The notes under the pieces were generated by a model, which saw only the letters and a program-made list of their open reading frames with translations, had not been told where the DNA came from and did not search any database. This document shows positions 21,383 to 31,275 of a DNA stretch of 64,000 bases, in pieces. Within the stretch, counting starts at the first letter, position 1, and each line of letters opens with the position of its first letter. The stretch covers positions 78,473,100 to 78,537,099 of the forward strand of contig OX375872.1 of the NCBI GenBank assembly GCA_947359465.1. The letters run 5' to 3'. The stretch comes from Metellina segmentata. Its lineage: Eukaryota > Arthropoda > Arachnida > Araneae > Tetragnathidae. The translations under genes and the position numbers were made by a program.

Positions 21383-21951
21383 TTTATAAAACTTGGGAAT
21401 TCTCAAATATGATAACATCATCTCGCTGTCAACTCATATGCAGATTCAGAATTCTATATCAAACTAAAAAAAATTAAACATTAATATTAGCGTTGCCAGA
21501 TACCGAGAAGCAAAATTACGCTTTTAAGATTAATTGTATTATTTAGCCTTTTCGTGTTCCATTACAAAATGTAAGTTACTCAAAATTAAATACTCTTTCT
21601 TCATCAATCAAATATTTATAAATAATTAACATCATGGGGAGAAATAAAAAGTTAGTTCAAACACAAATATGATAATTTTATTTGCTTTGGAAAAAATAGT
21701 TTTCCATCAACACTGGTAAAACAATCAGCTGAGTACAAGAATGGTTTTATACTCAATGTTTTCATCTGGTGACTTCGAATTGTTTTTGGCTCCTTCTGCA
21801 TACCTATGACAAATTGAACGTGTGTTAAGAGTTATCCTATTGTACTCGCAGGGTTTCAAAGTATAAGTGTACTAAATTTGGTATGGATTGGTCAAGCGAT
21901 GTAGATTCGTATAGAGCTATCTTTCTTTACCAACTCTGTTGTATATATATA

Positions 21952-23173
21952 CACAGTCCAGTCACATTAATGTGACCACCTGTCAAAAGCCAGAATAATC
22001 ACCTTTGGCAGAGCGGACCGCTGCGAGACGTGCAGGAAGAGAGTCAATTATGTTTCTGAATGTGTTCACTGGGATGTTGAGCCCTGCCTACTCCAGTGCC
22101 GTGGCCAGCTGCGCTAGATTACGCGGTTGAGGATCCATGGCGCGAACAACCCGATCGAGGTGGTCCCACAGATTCTCGATTGAGTTTAAATCCGGTGAGT
22201 TTGCTGGCTAGGGGAGTACGGTAAACTCATCCTGGTGCTCTTCGAACCACGCACATACACTGCGAGCTGTATGACACCTCGTCTTGTCCTGCTGGTAGTT
22301 GCCATTATTCTGACGAAAAATAATTCGCATGTAGGGGTGGACATGGTCCGCAAGGTCGAATGCGTACTTTTGCTGATCCATCGTGCCTTCCACAATGATG
22401 GGTGCACCCAGTGAATGCCAGGAAAACATTCCCCAAACCATAATGCTCCCTCCTCCAGCCTGGATCCTTCCGGCAATTGTTGCAGGGTGTTTGCTTTCAG
22501 ACGTTTCACGCCGTATACGCCAACGCCCATCTGTACGATGGAGCATAAAACGTGATTCATCGGAAAAAGCCACCTGTCGCCACTCTGTGGACGTCCAGTT
22601 GCGGCACTGGCGTGCAAATTCCAGCCTTCGTCGCCAATGAACAGCAGTCAGCATAGGTGCATTAACCGGGCGTCTGCTGCGGAGGCCCATGCGCAGCAAC
22701 GTTCGCTGAACCGTTGTTGAGTATACACTTTTGGTGGCCCCTTGGTTCATCTGGGAGGTCAGTTGCTCAACAGTTGCACGTCTATTCGCCCGAACGCATC
22801 TCCGTAGCCTTCGTTCGCCTCTGTCATCTATAGCCCGCGGTGCACCACATGTGCCACGCCACTGATTTCGGATAGTGCCATTTTGCCATGCACGGTATAC
22901 TTTTACCACGGCGTCACGCGAACAGTTCACAAAATTAGCCGTTTCCGAAATGGTTCTACCCTTGGCCCGAAAGCCAATAATCATGCCCTTTTGGACATCG
23001 GATAAATCGCTACGTTTCTGCAATACGCCAACGATTGAAATGCTTTCCGATTCCCTAGGACATCCTTTATATACACTCCACCGCAATGTGCTGCCACCTG
23101 CCTTTTTTGTGATTGGTTATTTCACGTTGACGTCGAAAGTAGGTGATGGTCACATTAATGTGACTGGACTGTG
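21952..23173 (-). mobile_element. Tc1-like transposon, nearly intact
   Basis: 1222 bp, with inverted ends CACAGTCCAGTCACATTAAT and ATTAATGTGACTGGACTGTG flanked by TA. It sits in a (TA)n tract; the other R2 copy has an uninterrupted (TA)n at that place, which gives an empty site. Confidence 0.93.
21983..23086 (-). pseudogene. Tc1-like transposase, near-complete, two TAG stops
   Basis: A DD34E transposase whose frame runs about 367 codons from 23086 to the stop at 21983-21985, interrupted only by two TAG codons at places where Trp is expected (TVLP*PANSPDLN and ALE*AGLNIP). Domains in order: an N-terminal HTH pair (LSDVQKGMIIGFRAKGRTIS; ATVEQLTSQM), WRQVAFSDESRFMLHR (first Asp), GGGSIMVWGMFSW, NYQQDKTRCHTARS (second Asp, with the usual Asn after it changed to Lys), and PDLNSIENLWDHL (Glu). 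The exact start is uncertain because several ATGs lie near the N-terminus. It is the least decayed DNA transposase in the window. Confidence 0.88.
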
Positions 23174-23179
23174 TATATA

Positions 23180-23860
23180 CACTGAAGTGGTCAAAAGTCA
23201 TGAGATACCTTCGAATATCGTGTGAGATCTCCCTTTGCCTGGAGAAGTGTAGTAACTCGACGTGGCATTGACTCAACAAGTAGTCGGAAGACCCCTGAAG
23301 AGATATTCAGCCATGCTGCCTCTACAGCCGTCCATAATTTCGAAAGTGTTGCCGGTGCGGGATTTTGTGCATGAACTGACCTTTTGATCATGTACCATAT
23401 ATGTTCGTTGAGATTCATGTCTGGCGACCTAGGTGGCCAAGTAATTCGTTGGAACTGTCCAGAATGATCCTCAAACAAATCACGGACGATTATGAACAGG
23501 TGTCATGGCGCATTGTCATCCTTTAAAATTCCATGGTTGTTTGGGTACATGAAGTCCATGAATGGCTGAAAATGGTCTTCAAATAGCTGAACAATCACTT
23601 CCAGTTAATGATTGGTTCAGTTTAACCAGAGGATCCAATCCGTGCCATGTAAAAACAGCCCACACCATTATGAAGTCACCTCCAGCTTGCACAGTGCCTT
23701 GTTGATAGCTTGGGTTCATGGCCTCGTGGGGTCTGCACCACACTCGAACCCTCCCATCAGCTCTTAACAACTGTAATCATAACTCACCAAGAAACGTTTT
23801 TCCAGTCATCTAAAGGGTACAACTGATATGCTCACGAGCCCAGCAGAGGCGCTGCAGCAG
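23180..23860 (-). pseudogene. Tc1-like transposase remnant in R2, copy 1
   Basis: The left end has a Tc1-style terminus CACTGAAGTGGTCAAAAG after TA. The minus strand encodes the transposase C-terminal half. Visible are LRADGRVRVWCRPHEAM, GGDFIMVWAVFTWHGLDPLV, WPPRSPDMNLNEHIWYMIKR (Glu of the triad) and LLVESMPRRVTTLLQAKGD, in two frames separated by stops. The N-terminal DNA-binding region and the right end are missing. A second copy with the same truncation is at 45283-45915. Confidence 0.8.
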
Positions 23861-23867
23861 CATACAT

Positions 23868-24305
23868 AATACGAAGTGCATCCGGAAAGTAAGATCCGTT
23901 TTGTATAAAGAAAGACGAAAAAAAATTGTTTTTCAAGCCAATTTTATGTTTACATGAAAGGTCATTTCTTGAATTATTTTTCTACATGGTTTCCATCGAT
24001 GTTGAGACACTTGTAGTAGCGGGGTGAGCAACTTACGTATACCTTCCTCAAAGAAGGTTCCCGCCAGTGATGTGATGACAGCCATATCTTTACAGCGTTT
24101 TTTGTGTCGTCGTAACTTTCAAAGCGCTGTCCTCCCCGCTTAATGTGAAGGAACAAGTAATAGTCAGAAGGTGCTAGGTCTGGGCTGTAGGGGGAATGAT
24201 CGAACTACTACCAACCGAATTCCTCAATTTGCCTTTGAGTGGAAACCAGTTGCATGGAACCGAGCTTTGTCGTGAACCAAGATAATTCATTGACTAAGAA
24301 TTTCT
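23868..24305 (-). pseudogene. SETMAR-type mariner transposase, C-terminal part
   Basis: At 23872 a mariner-like terminus (CGAAGTGCATCCGGAAAGTA) begins. The minus strand encodes FDHSPYSPDLAPSDYYLFLH (the SPDLAPSDY motif carries the last catalytic Asp of DD34D mariners), then GGQRFESYDDTKNAVKIWLS and a PRYYKCLNIDGNHVEK end. One or two stops interrupt the upstream part. An N-terminal HTH piece of the same type lies at 25566-25830, so a LINE and a SINE may have split one element. Confidence 0.8.
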
Positions 24306-24320
24306 CTTCTTTTGTTTTGA

Positions 24321-24621
24321 GGCTAAGGTGTTAGCCTCTAGATCGGAAGGTTCCTGGTTCGAATCTGGGTCCGGGCATAGACGTTTGTAAGCGTATGTAG
24401 AGGCGGCTGGTGCACCTTAAATCTGTCGTGGCGGAAAGTCCTCACGTTGGGTTGGAGTGGAAGTTTGGAGAGTGGGGTGCCAGCTTAGGTGTTGTCTCGT
24501 CATCTGACCAAAACTCGAGGCTTTGTCCTCGGATCTTTCCCTTAAGGGATTGATCCCGGACCATCGTCAATAACACGTTGTGTTACTCTAGTACGACGTT
24601 AATTAAAAATTACCAAATTAC
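24321..24621 (+). mobile_element. SINE-A, full-length, with target duplication
   Basis: The tRNA-like head is at the left (A-box-like GGCTAAGGTGTTAGC from 24321; B box GGTTCGAATCT at 24356-24366). The body has 'ggtgcaccttaaatctgtcg' and the tail ends 'gtacgacgttaattaaaa'. It is flanked by CTTTTGTTTTGA at 24309-24320 and 24622-24633. Confidence 0.88.
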
Positions 24622-24699
24622 CTTTTGTTTTGAATTGGTAAGGTTTTTCATTCTCACAGTATCGAGCAGCATTGACGGTTTCACCTAGCTAGGAAGATG

Positions 24700-24800
24700 A
24701 TTGATTTGGGTTTTATGGTGCAAGATCCAGAAAAGGATAACCTTAAGGAAGCAATTCAACAAACAGAACCCCTGTCATAACCCAACACACGGTGCAAGTG
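24700..24800 (-). repeat. Possible SINE-B fragment
   Basis: 'gggttttatggtgcaagatc' and 'acccaacacacggtgcaag' recall SINE-B but are diverged. Confidence 0.3.
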
Positions 24801-25060
24801 ATTTTTTTTTGGCTGACATGGATGTTTTGAATTTTTGCTTTTTGGGAGATTCTGTGTGTCTCCACTCCATTTACTGCTGTTTTGATTCGTGACGAACCTA
24901 AGTTTCGTCACTAGTCACTAATTGGTTTTAAAATGCCTATCTCTGTATTGGGTAAAAAATGACTTGGCAGCGCCAAGTCGCTTGGTTTTGTGGAAATCCG
25001 CAATAATATTTGGTACCCAACGGGAATACAACTTAAGGTAACTTAAGAGGTCGGAAACAA
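24801..25060. other. No gene recognised
   Basis: Short spacer with the local inverted repeat GACGAACCTAAGTTTCGTC at about 24890. Confidence 0.4.
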
Positions 25061-25063
25061 TTT

Positions 25064-25565
25064 CAAATACAAATACAAATATTGACGACCAGCTACAGGC
25101 TCAAACCCAACAAGGCTGGTCCTTTGTTTATGAATTCCCCAATTCCCACTGACTATCCAATTGTGTCTTAAATTCGTACACTCCCTTTGAATTAACTATA
25201 TTTTCTGGCAACGCATTCCAACTGTCTATTACCCTATTAAAGTAGTAGTTTTTCCTTAAATCCCGATTAAAATGTGTCTTATTCAATTTATACCCATGGC
25301 CCCTTGTTCTGTTATCACTTTTTGAAATTTAAGCCCTCTGTGTCCCCTTGTTTTACAAACTTGAAAAGCTGAATTAAATCCTCCCTCCTTCTTCTTCTTT
25401 CCAGTGTATACATGTTTAGCTTACTTAAACGTTCATTATAGTCGAAATTTGCTAGCCCCTTTATTACTTTTGTAGCTCTGTGCTGAACCCTTTCAATTGA
25501 TTCTATGCCCTTTCTCATATATGGAGCCCAGAATTGTACAGCATATTCTAGAAAGTCTTGAAATT
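25064..25565 (-). mobile_element. CR1/Jockey-like LINE 3' end, 5'-truncated
   Basis: The minus strand encodes the end of a non-LTR reverse transcriptase ORF2: LEYAVQFWAPYMRKGIESIE, then RVQHRATKVIKGL and ERRRRREDLIQLFKFV. After a stop it continues with YYFNRVIDSWNALPE. It terminates in a (ATTTGT)n-like tail, seen as AAATACAAATACAAAT at 25065-25080. This is the normal product of truncated target-primed reverse transcription. It has landed in a mariner HTH region. Confidence 0.85.
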
Positions 25566-25830
25566 TGAGGAAATTCATCAGAAAGTGTTGACATTGTGAA
25601 GCGTCTGTTCCCTCGAAGTTTTTCACCAACTTGCCTTTCCATATCGTCAGTGACAACAGCAGGCCGCCGCTCCGTGCTTCGTCGTGCACCTTTGTTCGTC
25701 CTTCATTGAATTTTCTAAACCACTTTCTCACCATACTGTCGCTCATTGCACTTTCACTCACAAATCTCAGTAATTTGACACTGAATTTGAGCAGACTTTG
25801 TGTTCCTCGCATTCAAGAAACGAATTTCAG
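25566..25830 (-). pseudogene. SETMAR-type mariner transposase, N-terminal HTH
   Basis: The minus strand reads LLKFSVKLLRFVSESAMSDS, then MVRKWFRKFNEGRTKVHDEA and RSGG, the helix-turn-helix part of mariner/SETMAR-like transposases. It is followed by LVKNFEGTDASQCQ before the LINE junction. No catalytic domain is attached here; the C-terminal piece at 23868-24305 is on the same strand and in the right order. Confidence 0.75.
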
Positions 25831-26060
25831 ACCAAATCTCTCCCTCCCCCCCTTCCAGTTGGCGGGTTCTTCAATTGTCTTAAACATTTCTAGTGATCAG
25901 AACAAATTGAAAACACAACATAGATGACCGTAATTGGCGTTAGTGGAAAGGCTGTGGTCAAGGAAGACTATTGCGCATGCGCAGAGCGCTGTTAGTTATG
26001 CTGCGGTGGTATTCCTCGCACTTCTACGTAAGACAAACGACAAAAGTTTTTTTTTCTAAG

Positions 26061-26165
26061 ATGACTACTACAGAAGTCGATTTTGCGTTTTGGTGCGATT
26101 ACGAAAATCTCCGTGAGTTCATTTTCAGTGAAAATGATAAATTTTCGGTGTATGTGTGTGTATAG
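26061..26165 (+). CDS. Conserved short frame M1, copy 3 (34 codons), unknown function
   Basis: An ATG-started frame reading MTTTEVDFAFWCDYENLREF then IFSENDKFSVYVCV and a stop. Two diverged copies exist in the R2 repeats (20449 and 43885), with preserved residues TTE-x-DF-x-FW-x-DYE-x-x-R-x-FIFS. The nucleotide similarity extends a little upstream (GTAAGACAAAC). I do not recognise the peptide. It may be a fragment or exon of a repeat-borne gene rather than a real small protein. Confidence 0.3.
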   Translation: MTTTEVDFAFWCDYENLREFIFSENDKFSVYVCV

Positions 26166-26384
26166 TCTTGCACTTAATTTTCCTATGAATACGTTTTATT
26201 TGTGGCATCTGCTTTGCGATATTTTCACATTTCATCATCAATATGAGAGGATGGTATATTAAATTGTTTCGGCATTCGTGATTAATTTATTTTCAAGTAA
26301 ATACATTTTCTTGAAAATTCTATGTTTTTCTAGCAAAATAAAAAGTTTAAAGGCCACGGTAGCCCCCTAAATTTTTTAATTTTT

Positions 26385-26580
26385 CCTTGGAAGAGTAACG
26401 GATAGTAACCAGAGGGTTGCGAGTTCGAATCCAACCAAAGACCTTCGTGTACAAAGAGAGCTGGTGCACTTTAAATCTGTCGGTTATGGCCTCAAATGTC
26501 CTCACGTTGGAAACACAATTGATGACATTTATTCACAAAACAGAAGATCAGATGACGATGCAACATCTGAGGTGGCGTCC
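26385..26580 (+). mobile_element. SINE-C (tRNA head variant)
   Basis: The head reads 'tggaagagtaacggatagt' and 'gagttcgaatccaacc' (B box), then 'gctggtgcactttaaatctg' and 'tgtcctcacgttgg', sharing its body with SINE-A. The tail is degraded ('agatgacgatgcaacatctg'). Confidence 0.6.
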
Positions 26581-27120
26581 AAGGCCATATTTCTAAATAG
26601 GCTAAGTAGGCTACAGCCTAGAGTGACTAATTTTTCAGGGGCGGTAGTTTGGCAAGTTATTCAAAAGTTAAAATGAAGCATTTCAGACGTAAATAATATT
26701 TTACGAACTAATTTAAAAATACATGTTACTTAAAAATATGTTTTAGTCCTTCTACATAGCCTACTTTCTAAAATTATAACATAATACAAATTTATCGCAC
26801 GTAATCTTGTATTATAACTTTCTTGCAGTGCAATCTAATTTGGTTTGACAACACTGGCACAAGCGCAGCGATTCGATCTGACAACACTGTTGTCGATCTG
26901 TCAACACTGTTGGTGGAAGGCCCAGTGGCTCAGCTGTCAGTCTAGTCTGTCTGAGTCTGACGCTGTCATTCATGTCTATCGGTGAGCACAACGGGATCGT
27001 TGATGATTGTGTTGAGCGAGGCGTGTTCGTGTTGTTTGTTACGATTTTGCCTTATAGTTTAGAGTTCTCCATTACATAACGTACAGTTTTTAACAAGTAG
27101 ACTACTCCCTACTAGCTACT

Positions 27121-29973
27121 ATGTGTGACGGTAGGAAGAGACTCAGTGGCGCTGAATACAAAAAACGAACAAAACTGAAACTTCTAGAACAAGAACGTTT
27201 TCTGAAACAAACAAAAAAACTAGTTTTGTTTTTTAAAACTAATAGTTTGCCAGTGGAAGAAAAGAACGACGAAGAAGATAAAGGGGAACCTGAAAGTGCT
27301 CGTGCTGTTTGTGATGGTTCTGTTGGGGACGACAATGCTTTCTCTGGAACGAGTTGTTCCAAAACAGCCATGTTGTTATCAGAACCTACTGAAATGCAAG
27401 TTCTCACAATGAGATTGTACCTGATAGATTTGATGTGAAAAGATAATCTTTAACAGAAATTAAAGAGCCAACATTAGCAATGTCTTTAAATAAGGATCCA
27501 GTTTTGTGGATCTTAAATGATGCTCCTAGAGATCTAATAGCAAAAAATGGCTTTGAACAAAACATAGGATTAGATTTCACTAACAGCTTAAGAGCATACA
27601 AAGATAAAAAAAGATATTTGACTAAATCTATCTTTGAACGGAGATTAAAAAAAAATGGAGAAGTTCATGAAAGGAAATGGATGATTTTCTCTAAAAGTAA
27701 GGGATCAGTTTTTTGTGGCCCTTGTTTAGTGTTTAACACTAAAGAACGATCACAATTTGACGACAAAGATGGTTTCAATGACTGGAAAAATGGAGAAAGT
27801 CGGCCATGTCGCCATGAAAATTCCCCAATACACAAATCTGCTATTATTACTCTAAAAGCAAGAGGAATTTCTCTTAACCGTGTTGACAGTATGCTAACTT
27901 TACAACTAGACAAAGAAACACACTATTGGAGAAACGTTTTAACTAGAGTTGTAGCGGCTGTCAAGACCCTAACATCAAGAGACCCTTTTCAAGAGGCGAC
28001 AGCGAGATATTTGGTTCTAACAGGAATGGAAATTTTCTTTTGGCTTTAGAGCAGATATCCGAGTTCGATCCATTCTTAGCAACACACGGTAACTGTGGTA
28101 GTGGGAATACAAATTATCTCTCTTCTAAGACACGCGATGAGGTAATTGAGTTAATGGCTCGAAATGTTAGGCAGGTAATTTGTGAAGTGTTGAAACAATC
28201 TAAATACTTTTCTCTCATCATAGACTCGACCCCAGACATGTCACAGGTAGACCAGTTAGTCCTAGCTGTTAGATATGTTTCAAGTGACGGTGTACCCTGT
28301 GAAAGATTTCTTACCTTCATTCTATCAGCTGGTTATAGTTCAGAATGAATGTTTGAGTGTGTTATGAATGAGCTAGAAAATTTGCAAATAAACATTGATG
28401 ACTGCAGAGGCCAATCTTACGATAACGCTTCCAATATGGCCGGCGTTTACAATGGTCTGCAAGCAAAAATAAAGAAAAAAACTCCTTTAGCTTTATTCAT
28501 CCTGTGTGCGGCACACTCCCTAAATCTTGTTGGATCATCTGCTGCAAAATCTTGTGAAGAAGCGTGCACATTTTTCATGTTGCTCCAAGAAATATATGTA
28601 CATTTTACATGCTCTACAAAGCGTTGGGAATGCCTAACAAGCGTTATGGAAGAATCTTATCAGAATAAGAAGACAATTAAAAAAGTGTGTCCTACTCGAT
28701 GGTCAGCATGAGATGACGCGTGCCCAAGTTTACGACAGTCTTGGGAAGAAGTGTACATTGCTCTGACAAGAATTTCAAATGACACAACAGAAAAAGCAAC
28801 GACTAAATGTGAATCCCGAGGAATACTTCGAAGATTAGCACGTTTTGAGACTGCGTTTATGGTGTGTTTCTGGAGCATTGCGCTTCACAGAATCCATAAA
28901 GTTAGCAAAGCCATGCAAAGTGGAACTGTGGATGTTTTGTTGGTCAGAGATTTGTATGGCTCTCTTGAAGAATATTTTAAGGAACAGAGAAACAACTTTA
29001 ATTACTTTGAGGAATTGGCCATGGATATAACCAAAACTACATCTTATGAAAAAGACAATAAAAGACAGCCAAAAGGAAAAGTTTGGCCTGACGAAGACCG
29101 AAGTGGAGAAGTTAACTTTAACGGCAGGGATGACCTTAAAATAAACACGTTTTTACCAATTATAGACTCTTTCGTTTGTGAATTCATGATAAGAAAAATG
29201 GCATATGACGAGTTTCAAGACCAATTCTACTCCTTAACTCAGTTGTGTGATAACAATACAGATATATGGGAGAGGAAATGAGGGTAAAAGGCCACCAACC
29301 TTTATCACGTCTTCATAAATGATTTGGATTCGAATTTCACTGAAGAGTGCATCCACTTTAAAAATCACTGTGCTGTGGGTAATGATCACCCATCTGATAA
29401 ATCGTTGGATGGTAATGGTAATTTTAGTTAACGTCGTACTAGAGCAACACAGCGGGCTATTGACGACGGTGCGGAATCAGTCCCTTAAGGGAAAGATCCG
29501 AGGACAACACCTTGTAATTTTGAGCCACGGTCAGATGACGAAGCAACACTTGAGCTGGCACCCCACTCTCCAAACTTCCACACCAATCTAACGTGAGGAC
29601 TTTCGGCCACGACAGATTTAAGGTGCAAAAGCCGCCTCTACACCATACGCTTACAAACATCCATGCCCGAACCCAGGAACCTTCCGATCAAGAGGCTAAT
29701 ACCTTAACTTTCGAAATATCTGAGGCGTAATTCCTTACAAGATGTTTACCCCAATTTGGACATCGCTGTAAGGATAAGTTTGTGCATACCTGCTACAAAT
29801 TGCAAGGGAGAACGCAGTTTTTCCTGCCTTAGAAGAGTTAAGAACTATCTGCGAACTAGTATTTCTGAAATACGGTTAAACTCACTTTCATTACTTTGTA
29901 TTGAGGCAAATACAACAAAAACACTTTCATATGAGGACATTATTAATGAGTTTGCCATTAAGAAAATCTCGTA
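27121..29973 (+). pseudogene. hAT transposase, ZMYM1-like with TTF zinc finger
   Basis: Domains in order: a charged N-terminus (MCDGRKRLSGAEYKK...); a TTF-type zinc finger at about 27655-27840 (RKWMIFSKSKGSVFCGPCLV...SRPCRHENSPIHKS); a DUF4371-like region; the hAT catalytic core with FSLIIDSTPDMSQVDQLVL, QSYDNASNMAG, CAAHSLNLVG and CPTRWSA; and the C-terminal dimerisation block (ISLCIPATNCKGERSFSCLR) ending at a stop at 29972. Breaks are a frameshift near 27400, another near 28020, in-frame TGA at 28346 and 28709, a stop at 29279, and a SINE-A at 29406. Family length is about 800-900 residues, so nearly all of it is here. Host-domesticated ZMYM1 genes exist, but the breaks argue for a dead transposon. 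Confidence 0.85.
29406..29708 (-). mobile_element. SINE-A inside hAT transposase
   Basis: Carries the tail 'gttaacgtcgtactagagc' at the left and the head complement 'ggaaccttccgatcaagagg' at the right; the B-box sequence is damaged. It separates the catalytic part of the hAT gene from its dimerisation domain. I could not fix the duplication. Confidence 0.75.
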
Positions 29974-30060
29974 AGAAAGCAATGTAAATTTGAACATGAA
30001 GATTCCGTGGGGTGAGTTGTTTTGGAGAAGTTTGTATATTTTTCAACAAATAAACCAGTA

Positions 30061-30754
30061 ATTAACTACATTTTGTGTAATTTCATTTCCGTGTAGGACA
30101 ACTTAATACAAATTGAACACAGTTCTTCAATTACGCAGAAGATAGTCATTAGCATTAAAATATAAAAATATGTTTAAAATAGTGATCACTGTGATCTCCA
30201 AGAAGAAATTAATTAATTAACTTCGAAACCCATCTCACTTTTTAACGAATCTTAAAAGAAGTAAGTAAAAAAACAAGTAGATAGCTAATTTGATTAGATA
30301 ATTTATAATGGTAAACCATTAAAATTGTAGTTCTATCTAAACTAAATGAACTTTATCCCTCTATATTAAAAAAAAGTTACCGCCGCCACCGTCGCTTCCG
30401 CAGGATTGGAAACTGTGTTGTTTAGCTCGATTCTTAGGCTGTTTCCCGAGAAAGTACTGATCAGAAAAAAACGAAATTAACATGGTTTGTTCTTCATCGT
30501 ATTCCCTGGACAATTGTTAAGATTTTTTTCCGTTGCGGCTATTAGTTTAGGGTTTATTAAGTGTCAAAATTGAAAAAGCGAAATTTCTACAAATTTTCAG
30601 TCTTTAGCCGTGAGTTTTTTTAAAGAGTACCTCTCAACGTAAATTTTTGCAGCTCGTCGAGTTTTGGTAGAAATTTCAATTTGGTTTTTGATAATATTTT
30701 TTTGAAATTCCGGAAAAATCGGGAGATTTTAGTTATTTTTTTAAAAAACTGTTG
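30061..30754. other. No gene recognised
   Basis: AT-rich apart from a short GCC/GTC-rich patch at about 30385. Confidence 0.5.
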
Positions 30755-31275
30755 TATCTATATCTTATTACTATTAGTTTTTAATTAAAAAATATTGAAG
30801 TATACCTCAGTATGTACTCTTTCTTAGGGTACATTTATTTTTGAAATTGGTTAGTAAATAAATTCGATGCGATCAAAAGTTGGTCATACAAAATTCGGAA
30901 TCTTTGGATATTTTCGCTACTTTTTGTTAAAACTGTCATACCTATAACTTAATTCTATTATTTTTTAAATTTGAGAACATCACTGAATACATTACATTAC
31001 ACTCGTTCTTATGGTACAATTTTTTTTAAAATTGGTTAGTAAATAAAGTCGATGCAATTAAAAGTTGGTCATACAATTTTCGGAACTTTCACAGATCGTA
31101 ATTTCCGATACAAAACTAAAACTGTCCTGTCATATCTATATCGTATTACTATTAGTTTTTAATTTTAAAAATATCGGAGTATACCTCAGAATGTACTCTT
31201 TCTTACGGTACAATTATTTTAAAAATTGGCTCATAAATAAATTTGATGCAATCAAAAGTTGGTCACACAAATTTC
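30755..31275 (+). repeat. Tandem repeat, ~190-bp unit, about 3 copies
   Basis: Each unit contains 'ctattagtttttaat'-like sequence, then 'gtactctttctta(g/c)ggtacaat' and 'aaataaa(t/g)(t/c)(c/t)gatgc(g/a)at(c/t)aaaagttggtca'. The last block is seen at about 30858, 31047 and 31236, so the spacing is about 189 bp. Confidence 0.75.

Larger units (their letters stand above)
20170..23860. repeat. Composite repeat family R2, copy 1
   Basis: Colinear with 43570-45915, apart from the Tc1 element at 21952-23173 and small indels. Shared landmarks include 'aaatgttaattgaaaag', 'cgtacgttcattttcagtt', the MITE at 21122 and 'aaactcaatgttttcatctgg'-type sequence before the TA tract. It ends in a Tc1 remnant (23180-23860). 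Its central part is non-coding and its class is unknown. Confidence 0.8.
26650..30060 (+). mobile_element. hAT transposon with ZMYM1-like transposase, degraded
   Basis: The 5' non-coding part (about 26650-27120) is repeated in reverse at 42640-43245 next to a CAGGGCCGG hAT terminus at 42524, which identifies it as the leader of this element. The transposase fills 27121-29973. The exact ends here are not clear, and a SINE-A lies at 29406-29708. Confidence 0.7.

Noticed and set aside
22383..22640. Plus-strand frames within the Tc1 at 21952-23173
   Set aside because: Antisense to the well-supported minus-strand transposase.
24356..24366. tRNA gene suggested by the B box GGTTCGAATC
   Set aside because: There is no acceptor stem or full cloverleaf; the sequence is the head of a SINE with a 12-bp target duplication.
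27121..29973. Functional host ZMYM1 gene
   Set aside because: Several frameshifts and in-frame stops plus a SINE inside the coding region, and a deletion derivative nearby, indicate a transposon copy.
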